Shown here: positions 7,411 through 12,885 of the stretch, one piece after another
Position numbering within the stretch: position 1 is the first letter of the stretch
How the letters are laid out: each line of letters starts with the position of its first letter
Assembly: GCA_910579015.1 (NCBI GenBank)
Contig: CAJTRO010000070.1
Location: 1 to 12,885 of the forward strand
Length of the DNA: 12,885 bases
Reading direction: 5' to 3'
Source: an uncultured Dorea sp.
Lineage (GTDB): Bacteria > Bacillota_A > Clostridia > Lachnospirales > Lachnospiraceae
Position numbers and translations under genes: made by a program
The notes under the pieces: generated by a model
The model's input: only the letters and a program-made list of their open reading frames with translations
Database searches by the model: none
What the model was told of the DNA's origin: nothing

Positions 7411-8052
7411 TTAATCTCCTCCTTCAAGCACATCAGATATCTCATCCGCCAAGGCCGGATCAAACTGTGCCAGTGTCTCATGGTTTGTAAGCGCCTTGAT
7501 GATCCTCCAGCCGTCACGGCTGTTGACAGCGTTCTTTGGGATCGGGCAGAACCCGAGATCCAGATAAACCTTGCACGCCACCCATGTTGTAGTCTGCGTC
7601 GGAATCTTCGCGTATGTATATCCCAGACTGCACATAAGCTTAAGTACATGCGAGATCAGAGGCTTGGAAAGCCCTCTTCCCTGATATTCCCGCCGAACGG
7701 CAACCCAATGGAGCCAGCCGTCGCCTGACTGGTCGATCCCTCTGATATCATAGAACGCCGTTGCCGTCGCAATCTTCCTGCCGTCCCTGTCTTCGATAAA
7801 AACCATCCGCTTTGCAAGTTCCTCTTCCTTGCCTTCATAATATCTGTTCCACGCCTCAAGCCCCTGTTCGTAGTCTGCAAACTCCTTCGCAGACTTCTCG
7901 ATATCAATCCACTGATCTCTGTCGCCCGGCCGGAAGAACACATATCTGTATCCGTCCGGGAGTGGAAAATGCGGAAGATCCTTCAGATCTCTTCGAAGCA
8001 TCAGTTCATAGTATCTGATGCGTTCGTCATGGTTATCAAACTGAATCGCCAT
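7411..8052 (-). CDS. GNAT family N-acetyltransferase
   Basis: A 213-residue acetyltransferase. The acetyl-CoA site is the clear stretch WVAVRREYQGRGLSKPLISH (116-135), with Q/R-x-x-G-x-G/S geometry, preceded by strand ATATAFYDIRG and followed by TWVACKVYLDLGF, the usual C-terminal end of the fold. An N-terminal extension of about 40 residues (YYELMLRRDLKDLPHFPLPDG) is typical of a clostridial subgroup; the substrate is unknown. The start is supported by GGAGG (8064-8060) 7 bases before the ATG, and a strong promoter lies just upstream. It is the first gene of a probable four-gene minus-strand run with the DUF6483-like, hemerythrin and GNAT-PHP genes. The last codons carry the ribosome site of the next gene. 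Confidence 0.88.
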   Translation of the reverse strand: MAIQFDNHDERIRYYELMLRRDLKDLPHFPLPDGYRYVFFRPGDRDQWIDIEKSAKEFADYEQGLEAWNRYYEGKEEELAKRMVFIEDRDGRKIATATAFYDIRGIDQSGDGWLHWVAVRREYQGRGLSKPLISHVLKLMCSLGYTYAKIPTQTTTWVACKVYLDLGFCPIPKNAVNSRDGWRIIKALTNHETLAQFDPALADEISDVLEGGD

Positions 8053-8087
8053 TTCTACACCTCCGAATCCATGTTATTCTTTTCTTC

Positions 8088-8115
8088 ATTATACTCCATA
8101 ATCCGGGCGTGTCAA
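8088..8115 (-). promoter_or_regulatory. Consensus sigma-A promoter
   Basis: On the minus strand a perfect -35 TTGACA (8115-8110) and a perfect -10 TATAAT (8093-8088) are separated by 16 bases. It lies between the YlmC-like gene stop and the GNAT gene, so it should drive the GNAT, DUF6483-like and probably the hemerythrin and GNAT-PHP genes strongly and constitutively. No operator-like repeat is seen around it. Confidence 0.85.
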
Positions 8116-8126
8116 TATCGCACGGC

Positions 8127-8366
8127 CTATCGCTCTTCATGGATCTCCACCAGGATAATGTCAGCCCCGATCTTCCTGATGCATTTAAACGGAATGATAT
8201 ACTCCGAACCGTCGCAGAAAAATCCGCATAATTTCCCCGCCTTAGGCACCACCAGCGCCTCAATACACCCATTACATTCGTCTATGATCAAGTCCACGAT
8301 ATACCCAAGCTTCTTACAGTCGCAGGCATTGATAACCTCTTTGTCCTCCAGTTCACACAGTCTCAT
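8127..8366 (-). CDS. YlmC/YmxH family PRC-barrel protein
   Basis: A 79-residue protein matching the YlmC/YmxH sporulation-associated family: MRLCELEDKEVINACDCKKL leads into a PRC-barrel, with LGYIVDLIIDECNG and the end CIRKIGADIILVEI. These proteins are common in spore-forming Firmicutes; their exact role is not settled. The start at 8366 is chosen because AGGATGG (8380-8374) is 7 bases upstream. A longer in-frame start at 8399 falls inside the terminator hairpin of the ferredoxin gene and is rejected. A possible promoter of its own is TTCACG (8443-8438), 17 bases, TATACT (8420-8415), whose -10 box would lie in that hairpin. A consensus promoter for the next operon begins 11 bases past its stop. 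Confidence 0.85.
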   Translation of the reverse strand: MRLCELEDKEVINACDCKKLGYIVDLIIDECNGCIEALVVPKAGKLCGFFCDGSEYIIPFKCIRKIGADIILVEIHEER

Positions 8367-8388
8367 CTCTTCACCATCCTGACACAGC

Positions 8389-8426
8389 AAAACCCGCACA
8401 TACTACTTATCCATAGTATATGCGGG
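8389..8426 (-). terminator. Intrinsic terminator after the ferredoxin gene
   Basis: On the minus strand a 13-base stem (CCCGCATATACTA against TAGTATGTGCGGG, with one G-U pair) encloses an 8-base loop and is followed by TTTT (8392-8389). It sits just after the ferredoxin stop and before the YlmC-like gene. The T run is short, so termination may be partial. Confidence 0.7.
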
Positions 8427-8447
8427 CTTAAAAATGTCGTGAAACAA

Positions 8448-8633
8448 CTATTCATCAATATCAATGACTGAAACCGGACAGTCATCTCTCGCCTCCGACG
8501 CTGTGCTCTCATATTCCGGAGCCACATCTGCGTATGCCTCTGCAACACCGTCGTCATTGAACCGGAAAACCTCCGGACACGCGGCCACACACGCGCCGCA
8601 TGAGATGCATCCATCATTCACTCTGGCCTTCAT
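8448..8633 (-). CDS. Small 4Fe-4S ferredoxin
   Basis: A 61-residue acidic ferredoxin carrying one [4Fe-4S] cluster, an electron carrier in anaerobic metabolism. The cluster ligands are C9, C12 and C15 in CISCGACVAACPEVF and C52 in DDCPVSVI; this is the single-cluster arrangement also found in Thermotoga-type ferredoxins. C19 is an extra cysteine that in some relatives makes a disulfide with a second cysteine near residue 43; here the partner is absent (ESTASEARDD). The ribosome site AAGGAGGG lies about 7 bases before the ATG. It is followed by its own terminator and preceded, 106 bases away, by the flavodoxin-fold reductase gene, a plausible redox partner (inference). The probable lack of a second cluster is certain from the cysteine count. 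Confidence 0.92.
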   Translation of the reverse strand: MKARVNDGCISCGACVAACPEVFRFNDDGVAEAYADVAPEYESTASEARDDCPVSVIDIDE

Positions 8634-8710
8634 GGGGAATCCCTCCTTGCATTTTTTTAATACTTTTAAATAGTATCCCCGCTTTTGCTCCGTCTATTCG
8701 CCTGTCTTGT

Positions 8711-8733
8711 AAAAAGTCTCCGCTAATGCAGAC
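8711..8733 (-). terminator. Possible intrinsic terminator after the flavodoxin-fold reductase gene
   Basis: Just after the reductase stop on the minus strand, GTCT-GC and GC-GG-AGAC form an imperfect stem around ATTA (8733-8716), followed by TTTTT (8715-8711). The two-base bulge makes it weak. Confidence 0.4.
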
Positions 8734-8739
8734 GCCGCA

Positions 8740-9357
8740 CTAGCGTATGAAATTCGTTCCCACTCTCTCTTCCTTCTCTGGAAGCCCATATTCCTTCCTG
8801 CCAAGGGCGATACTCTTCATCAGGAAAGACATATTCCTCGCAAGAGTACGCATGATCTGCAAACCTTCGCTGTCCCTTGCCGCTTCGTCAGCATTATTGC
8901 CATGGATACTGTTCCAATACTGGCTGGATGCCACCGGCATACCGCAGATAGTAAAATACTTGTTCAGCTCGTCAAATGTGGCCGATAATCCCCCTCTTCT
9001 TGCAGAAACAACGCTGGCGCCTACCTTCATCGTCTTGTCAAACCGGGTACTGTAAAACAGCCTGTCCAGGAACGCGGACACCGTTGCATTGGCCGACGCG
9101 TAATAGACCGGACTTCCTACCACAAGTCCGTCACAGGCCTCGAACTTTCCGGCCGTCTCATTCACCAGATCATCGAACGCACACTTCCCCGTCCTTTTGC
9201 AGGAGCCACAGGCGATACAGCCTCTGATGTTCTGGCCGCCTGCATGGATCATCTCCGTCTCAATCCCGTTCTCTGCAAATATCTTCTCCATCTCATGTAA
9301 TGCGGTATATGTACTGCCCTTGGCATGGGGGCTCCCATTGATCAATAATACTTTCAT
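8740..9357 (-). CDS. NAD(P)H-dependent FMN reductase-like flavodoxin-fold protein
   Basis: A 205-residue flavodoxin-fold protein of the NADPH-dependent FMN reductase / iron-sulfur flavoprotein group. It starts MKVLLINGSPHAKGST, the phosphate-binding loop for FMN, and has GSPVYYASANATVSAFLDRL (81-100), the second FMN-contact segment. In between lies a four-cysteine cluster, C47-x2-C50-x2-C53-x5-C59 (CIACGSCKRTGKC), as in proteins where it may bind a 4Fe-4S cluster or remain redox-active thiols. It should pass electrons between NAD(P)H or ferredoxin and an acceptor not identifiable here. The start follows GGAGGAG. The small ferredoxin is the next minus-strand gene, a natural partner. A divergent promoter region separates it from the PepSY lipoprotein. 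Confidence 0.9.
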   Translation of the reverse strand: MKVLLINGSPHAKGSTYTALHEMEKIFAENGIETEMIHAGGQNIRGCIACGSCKRTGKCAFDDLVNETAGKFEACDGLVVGSPVYYASANATVSAFLDRLFYSTRFDKTMKVGASVVSARRGGLSATFDELNKYFTICGMPVASSQYWNSIHGNNADEAARDSEGLQIMRTLARNMSFLMKSIALGRKEYGLPEKEERVGTNFIR

Positions 9358-9395
9358 CTCTTATCTCCTCCTGGTATGTAAAATCAGATAATGTT

Positions 9396-9424
9396 ATTGT
9401 ATCATTCCCGTGTCCGTCATACAA
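9396..9424 (-). promoter_or_regulatory. Promoter for the flavodoxin-fold reductase gene
   Basis: On the minus strand: -35 TTGTAT (9424-9419), 17 bases, -10 TACAAT (9401-9396) with TGA directly before it (extended -10). It is about 39 bases from the ATG. Matches are partial at -35. Confidence 0.5.
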
Positions 9425-9490
9425 GATAAAAATCTGTATTCCTGCTCCGCTTTATTTTGATTTTTTAATCTTGAAATGATATACTGTCAT

Positions 9491-9520
9491 TAGAAAATCA
9501 TATTTGATATATGATATAAT
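9491..9520 (+). promoter_or_regulatory. Promoter for the PepSY lipoprotein gene
   Basis: A -10 TATAAT (9515-9520) is preceded by 18 bases and a four-of-six -35 TAGAAA (9491-9496). The region 9425-9514 is AT-rich and otherwise empty. With the reductase promoter it makes a divergent pair. Confidence 0.5.
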
Positions 9521-9546
9521 AATAACTGACAGAAAGGGTTAGATTT

Positions 9547-10155
9547 ATGAGAAGATATGTTAAAGCAGCGCTTACATCAATGACGATTGCAGGGCTTTTG
9601 AGTGGATGCGGACATATGTCGGACATCGGGAAGGACCGGGCTGCCGAGATTGCTCTTGCGGATGCAGATCTTACAGAAGCAGATGTCTCACGGCTTCGCG
9701 TAACAAAGGACAGGGATGACGGCCGGACGATCTATGAGGTAGAATTCACCTATGAGACTACCGAATACGAATACGAGATCCTGGCCTCCAACGGAGACAT
9801 TCTCAGTGCTGACTATGATGAATCACACTCGCAAAGCAGTCAGGGACAGCAGGATAAGACACCACAGGAACAGACAGGACAACAGGGACAGGCAGACGGA
9901 CAGAAGCAGGCAGGACAGCAGGCACAGGATGATCGCCATCTCCAGGCCGACGTACAGCTTACCCTCGAAGAGGCTTCCGCACTGGCCCTCGAACGGGTTC
10001 CCGGCGCTTCCGAAAAGGATCTTAAGATTGAACTGGATTATGATGACGCCTATTACAGATATGAGGGCGATATCATCTATGAGCAGAAGGAATACGAATT
10101 TGAAATTGATGCGAATACCGGAGATTTTCTGGAATGGAAAGAAGAGAGACGCTAA
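9547..10155 (+). CDS. Lipoprotein with two PepSY domains
   Basis: A 202-residue secreted lipoprotein: the lipobox LLSGC puts the lipidated Cys at residue 21. Two PepSY domains follow, at about 28-93 (DRAAEIALADADLTEADV to YEYEILASNGDILSADYD) and 136-202 (LTLEEASALALERVPGAS to YEFEIDANTGDFLEWKEE). Between them is a low-complexity Gln/Gly-rich linker at about 95-130. PepSY domains are known as peptidase propeptide / inhibitor-like modules; such lipoproteins are widespread in clostridia and their target is unknown. The start follows AAAGGG. It has its own promoter and ends inside the stem of a terminator hairpin; its stop codon lies in the stem/loop. Confidence 0.9.
   Translation: MRRYVKAALTSMTIAGLLSGCGHMSDIGKDRAAEIALADADLTEADVSRLRVTKDRDDGRTIYEVEFTYETTEYEYEILASNGDILSADYDESHSQSSQGQQDKTPQEQTGQQGQADGQKQAGQQAQDDRHLQADVQLTLEEASALALERVPGASEKDLKIELDYDDAYYRYEGDIIYEQKEYEFEIDANTGDFLEWKEERR
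9841..9930 (+). repeat. Low-complexity GGACAG-type repeats in the lipoprotein linker
   Basis: Imperfect short repeats of CAGGACAG / GGACAGG type encode the Gln/Gly-rich linker between the two PepSY domains (residues 99-128). The unit length is irregular; slippage here could change linker length. Confidence 0.65.
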
Positions 10156-10170
10156 TACAGCGTCTCTTCT
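10145..10170. terminator. Two-way intrinsic terminator between the convergent lipoprotein and PilZ genes
   Basis: A perfect 9-base stem AGAGACGCT (10145-10153) pairs with AGCGTCTCT (10159-10167) around AATAC. On the plus strand it is followed by TCTCTTTAT; on the minus by CTTCTTTCC. Both converging genes (stops at 10155 and 10183) would end here. The lipoprotein stop codon lies within it. Confidence 0.7.
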
Positions 10171-10182
10171 CTTTATATCACG

Positions 10183-10785
10183 CTACCATACTCTACCCTG
10201 CTGCTGCCTGAATATGTACTGCTGGATATCCCGCCCGGCTCCCTTGGGAAGCTCCATGAACTGGCAGCCATAGCCATAGCGCCCGTCACGGAAATCCTCC
10301 TCTCTTAAAATGACAGCTTTCAGCTCATATTCCTTCTCAATAAAAGAATAAACAAATTCAATCGTATCATCGTATTTCAGCCGTGTCCTTGTGATAAAAT
10401 ACAGACCGTCCACGCTGAAATTCTGGATCTCACCGCAGATCTCTCCCTGCCTGAAGGACGTAAACATGATCTCCTTGTCCACCTTCGTCCTGAGATTCCT
10501 CCTGCCCTGCGCGATCTCAATGACCTCAAGTATCTCACAGTCCGCAGTCCATGGTTCTTTGACCGCCGAATCATAATTTCTCCCAAGCAGCAGATCGCAG
10601 TACGTCCTGACACAGCCGATCTGCCCGTCATAAAAATCTATCCGCACCCGCTCCGGATCGGGTATTTCACTTTCCCTTTTCAGATATAATGTAATCTGAT
10701 TTCCATTACATTTCACCCGGATCCTCTTCGGAGCCTCATTATCGGATGTGTACACCGAACATATCGTACAGTTATTAAAAACCAT
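10183..10785 (-). CDS. PilZ domain protein (YcgR-like, c-di-GMP receptor)
   Basis: A 200-residue cytoplasmic protein. Its C-terminal half is a PilZ domain with both c-di-GMP binding motifs: R95-x3-R99 (GRRNLRT) and N122-x-S-x2-G127 (NFSVDG). The N-terminal half (about 1-90) resembles the YcgR-N / PilZN type beta domain found before PilZ in flagellar brakes. It probably lowers motility or alters surface behaviour when c-di-GMP is high; the partner is not encoded here. The start at 10785 is chosen because GGGGAGAGGA precedes it and the -10 box TATACT at 10861-10856 would place transcription start inside the longer frame, which begins at 10866. It is convergent with the PepSY lipoprotein and divergent from the tRNA methyltransferase gene. 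Confidence 0.88.
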   Translation of the reverse strand: MVFNNCTICSVYTSDNEAPKRIRVKCNGNQITLYLKRESEIPDPERVRIDFYDGQIGCVRTYCDLLLGRNYDSAVKEPWTADCEILEVIEIAQGRRNLRTKVDKEIMFTSFRQGEICGEIQNFSVDGLYFITRTRLKYDDTIEFVYSFIEKEYELKAVILREEDFRDGRYGYGCQFMELPKGAGRDIQQYIFRQQQGRVW

Positions 10786-10855
10786 CGTTCCTCTCCCCTC
10801 TCTAATCCCCCAGTACAAAAATGCATTTTCAGACAATCTGACTGCACCAACCCTA

Positions 10856-10884
10856 AGTATACACAAAAAGTTCCCGAATCACAA
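10856..10884 (-). promoter_or_regulatory. Promoter for the PilZ gene
   Basis: On the minus strand: -35 TTGTGA (10884-10879), 17 bases, -10 TATACT (10861-10856). The gap 10786-11040 is a 255-base divergent region holding this and the next promoter and nothing else I can support. The leader to the ATG would be about 60-70 bases. Confidence 0.6.
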
Positions 10885-10957
10885 CCATAAGCAGAAAATT
10901 TCCAATTCTTCTTGTAACAGTTCCGCCTTCTATCTTCACTGCCGCTTCTCCTTTTCC

Positions 10958-10986
10958 TTGACAAACTCCGTGAGAAACCTTATTAT
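10958..10986 (+). promoter_or_regulatory. Promoter for the tRNA methyltransferase gene
   Basis: A perfect -35 TTGACA (10958-10963) is 17 bases from -10 TATTAT (10981-10986), a near-consensus sigma-A promoter. The leader would be about 48 bases. Confidence 0.82.
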
Positions 10987-11040
10987 TAACCCAAATCCGG
11001 CAAATCAAAATCAAGCTTTCACAGTTTACGGGGAGGAACC

Positions 11041-11604
11041 ATGAGACAGTCTCAGATTACATACTGGTGCCATGAGATCATACGGTCACAGGCGCCTGAA
11101 GGCGGATTCTATATTGACGCAACAATGGGCAATGGAAACGACACACTGATGCTCTGCCGTCTTGCCGGCGATACCGGCAGTGTCCTGGCCTTCGACATCC
11201 AGGAAGAGGCTCTCCTTCATACAGACCGGCTGCTGACAGAACATGGTGTAAGAAACCGGGCCAAACTGATCCTTGACGGACATGAGCATATGGACCATTA
11301 TGCCCGGGCAGAATCGGCCGACGTCATCTGCTTCAATTTCGGATATCTGCCCGGCGGCAGCCATGAGATTGCAACTACTCCCGCAACCAGCGTGGAAGCA
11401 ATCCAGAAAGGGCTTGGCATCCTGAAACACGGCGGTATGATGAGTCTGTGCATCTACAGCGGAAAAGATACGGGATTCCAGGAGAAGGAGACGATCCTTA
11501 CACTCCTCAGAGAGCTCCCTGCGCGGGAATACACGGTAATTGTAAATGAATATTACAATCGTAATAACCATCCGCCTATGCCGGTATTCGTATTCCGGAG
11601 CTAA
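11041..11604 (+). CDS. mnmM: tRNA wobble-uridine methyltransferase, MnmM (YtqB) family
   Basis: A 187-residue class I SAM-dependent methyltransferase of the YtqB family, whose Bacillus subtilis member, MnmM, makes the final methylation of mnm5 at uridine 34 of some tRNAs. The SAM motif I is IDATMGNGNDTLML (25-38), with acidic residue D52 at the end of strand 2 (VLAFDIQ). The family-specific NFGYLPGGSH (99-108) is the motif IV position, and NRNNHPPMP (173-181) is close to the C-terminus, as in the family. The start follows GGGGAGGAACC. Length is normal. It is transcribed from its own promoter, divergent to the PilZ gene. No terminator is visible after its stop, so the following broken DUF1648 gene may be read through. 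Confidence 0.86.
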   Translation: MRQSQITYWCHEIIRSQAPEGGFYIDATMGNGNDTLMLCRLAGDTGSVLAFDIQEEALLHTDRLLTEHGVRNRAKLILDGHEHMDHYARAESADVICFNFGYLPGGSHEIATTPATSVEAIQKGLGILKHGGMMSLCIYSGKDTGFQEKETILTLLRELPAREYTVIVNEYYNRNNHPPMPVFVFRS

Positions 11605-11647
11605 ACTGCCAAACACTTTTCACTCATCTGATTTGAGGAGACAGGCT

Positions 11648-11963
11648 ATGAAAAAGAACACTTTTATAATGATAACAGTGGCATTAATATCTATCCTGAC
11701 GTTTGCGATATCTTTACCGTTTTTGCCGTCAGAAATTCCTGCACATTATAATTATCTAGGCGAAGCAGACAGGTACGGAAGCAAATATGAGAATCTTGTA
11801 TGGCCGGTCAGTATCTGCGCGGTGGAACTACTTTTATGGATAATTGGCAGAATCCCAAAAAGGCATTCTATTGCTTGAAGGAATAACGTGCGGAATCATC
11901 TTATTCTGTATGCTGGGAATTATGGTATTGGCTCTGATTCTGGGTTCGGCCGTTAACACTTAA
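11648..11963 (+). pseudogene. Frame-disrupted DUF1648 (SdpI-like N-terminal) membrane protein
   Basis: From an ATG with GAGGAG upstream, a signal-anchor helix leads into LPFLPSEIPAHYNYLGEADR and YGSK, a clear DUF1648 signature (LPxxIPxHxNxxGxxDxxGSK), then a second membrane helix. The frame ends at 11876-11878 after only 76 residues. Reading from the next frame at about 11859, after the AAAAA run at 11857-11861, gives KGILLLEGITCGIILFCM and onward, a third hydrophobic helix that continues to a stop at 11961-11963. One net extra base there (or a small indel; the loop between the helices is short) would explain it. SdpI relatives are normally longer, so the gene is broken or a sequencing error is present. 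It converges on the intact sdpI-like gene. Confidence 0.6.
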
Positions 11964-11968
11964 CGGCC
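11948..11968. terminator. Perfect palindrome at the convergent stops
   Basis: GGCCGTTAA, CAC, TTAACGGCC: a perfect 9-base stem with a 3-base loop. It contains the last codons and stops of both the broken DUF1648 frame (TAA 11961-11963) and the sdpI-like gene (TAA 11962-11960). No T run follows on either side, so it is an imperfect terminator candidate. Confidence 0.45.
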
Positions 11969-12571
11969 TGCACCACCGCCAGAAGGAATCAATGAATAAA
12001 TACACACAATTATAATCCAAATACCAATTCCCGGCAAAAATACAAGCTTGCTGTTTGGCACAAACAAAGCAGTCAAACACTGAATAAGCCCAAAAGGAAT
12101 TGCCGTATACCCGGCAAATCTATGCGTTTTTTGCCAGCATAGTTTATCTTTCAGGATCCAGGGCAATTTAAACCCAATCCGGCTGCGATAAGGCATTTGC
12201 GGTAAAAAATTACCGGCTAATACCATTAAGCCCCCAACGATAAGCACAATGCCTTTCATGTAATTCATTTGCAAACCGCAATACTTAGCTATCGTAACAA
12301 AATAGAAAAGAAAAATTCCAAGTCCAAAGAGGTTCATTACAGTCAGAGTAATATCATTTCTCACTTCATTGTCGTTTTGGGAGATTTTGTGAGGAAAAAA
12401 GGCTGTAATAGCCAACGCAAGCAAAATAACAAAACAAATCCCAATAAAAACCCAACGGGGAGGGCTTTGCATAAACAAAGGTATTTCGCCGGGAAGGTAT
12501 TTAAAGCATAAGGCTGTTCCTGTAATGAATGTAATCAAAAATATCATATTCAGACTTCTATATAGTTTCAT
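11960..12571 (-). CDS. SdpI-like immunity / signalling membrane protein
   Basis: A 203-residue polytopic protein with about six hydrophobic segments (roughly 8-26, 39-59, 74-95, 104-123, 154-172 and 177-195). The SdpI-family signature is present: GNFLPQ (120-125), R131-IGFKLPW-138, and W146-QKTHRFAG-154. In B. subtilis SdpI protects against the SdpC cannibalism toxin and also sequesters the SdpR repressor; SdpI-like proteins elsewhere may guard against other peptides. The N-terminus carries a degenerate DUF1648-type LPGEIPLF. The start at 12571 follows GAGGGAAACGAGA. It overlaps the repressor gene by 14 bases, a coupled operon. No toxin gene is visible here. Confidence 0.85.
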   Translation of the reverse strand: MKLYRSLNMIFLITFITGTALCFKYLPGEIPLFMQSPPRWVFIGICFVILLALAITAFFPHKISQNDNEVRNDITLTVMNLFGLGIFLFYFVTIAKYCGLQMNYMKGIVLIVGGLMVLAGNFLPQMPYRSRIGFKLPWILKDKLCWQKTHRFAGYTAIPFGLIQCLTALFVPNSKLVFLPGIGIWIIIVCIYSLIPSGGGAGR

Positions 12572-12857
12572 TCTCGTTTCCCTCTTTTCCTGTCGATTTA
12601 TTTGTATCAAAAAACTCCAAAAATGCGCCTAAAGTTGTTTGCAATACAGAAGCATTAAGTGAATAGGTAACGGACATCCCCGGCCGTTCGCCTGTCACTA
12701 ACCTTGCTTCTTTCAAAATATCAAGGTGCTTTGATATGGCAGGCTTTGAAATCGTAAAGTTTTCAGAGATTTCCTTCGCCGTCATATCACCATTTGCGAG
12801 CAGCTTTAGGATCTGTCGTCTGGTATCATCAGATAACGCTTTGAATACAGTAGTCAT
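12558..12857 (-). CDS. SdpR-like ArsR-family transcriptional repressor
   Basis: A 99-residue winged-helix regulator of the ArsR family, autorepressor type (SdpR/YvbA-like). TVFKALSDDTRRQILKLL (3-20) is the typical opening, the recognition helix is in ISKPAISKHLDILKEARLV (about 36-54), and the wing follows (GERPGMSVTYSL). No metal-binding cysteine pair is seen, so it is not a metal sensor of the ArsR/SmtB kind. AAAGGAG lies about 10 bases before the ATG, somewhat long. It overlaps the sdpI-like gene by 14 bases. By analogy with sdpRI it would repress its own operon and be held at the membrane by the SdpI-like protein. Its promoter lies at or beyond the window edge. Confidence 0.88.
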   Translation of the reverse strand: MTTVFKALSDDTRRQILKLLANGDMTAKEISENFTISKPAISKHLDILKEARLVTGERPGMSVTYSLNASVLQTTLGAFLEFFDTNKSTGKEGNENETI

Positions 12858-12885
12858 CTAAACAAATCTCCTTTCCACATAATGC

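Noticed and set aside
8367..8399. Longer N-terminus for the YlmC-like protein
   Set aside because: The upstream ATG lies inside the ferredoxin terminator stem, and the family starts with MRLCEL.
9841..9930. CRISPR-like repeat array
   Set aside because: The repeats are short, irregular, in coding frame and encode a Gln-rich linker.
10786..10866. Longer N-terminus for the PilZ protein
   Set aside because: It overlaps the -10 box of the likely promoter, and a ribosome site supports the inner start.
11086..11616. A 176-residue open frame on the minus strand
   Set aside because: It mirrors the tRNA methyltransferase gene, which has full family motifs, a promoter and a ribosome site.

Overview
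The window looks like chromosomal DNA from a Gram-positive gut clostridium, most likely Lachnospiraceae. This is inferred from strong AGGAGG-type ribosome binding sites, consensus sigma-A promoters, mid-range GC, and a YlmC/YmxH-type PRC-barrel gene, an MnmM-type tRNA methyltransferase and a bacteriohemerythrin next to each other. There are no rRNA or tRNA genes, no CRISPR array and no transposase. I count 16 protein genes plus one broken gene.

Left part, plus strand (1-4363): a promoter drives an orphan sugar-type solute-binding lipoprotein, followed by a methyl-accepting chemotaxis protein and a DUF3788-like protein. No permease genes follow, so this reads more like a sensing cassette than a transporter. 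An AT-rich zinc-ribbon membrane protein then overlaps a GNAT acetyltransferase by ATGA.

Middle part, minus strand (8115 down to 4335): a near-perfect promoter (TTGACA-16-TATAAT) precedes a likely operon of a GNAT acetyltransferase, a DUF6483-like protein, a three-domain hemerythrin/CheX-like/response-regulator protein, and a GNAT fused to a PHP phosphoesterase. The last gene converges on, and overlaps, the plus-strand GNAT. Upstream, also on the minus strand, are a YlmC/YmxH-like protein, a small 4Fe-4S ferredoxin with a terminator, and a cysteine-bearing flavodoxin-fold reductase.

Right part (9491-12885): a divergent promoter drives a lipoprotein with two PepSY domains. It shares a two-way terminator with a convergent PilZ protein. 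Divergent from PilZ is an MnmM-like tRNA wobble-uridine methyltransferase with an excellent promoter. It is followed by a frame-disrupted DUF1648 gene, which meets a convergent sdpR-sdpI-like repressor/immunity operon at a perfect palindrome.

The loci share a signalling theme (chemoreceptor, hemerythrin-REC, PilZ): oxygen or redox and nutrient sensing feeding chemotaxis and c-di-GMP output. That link is inference. The window does not show a clearly new multi-gene system. The most unusual items are two domain fusions (GNAT-PHP and hemerythrin-CheX-REC), the permease-less binding protein/chemoreceptor pair, and the broken DUF1648 gene facing an intact sdpRI pair.
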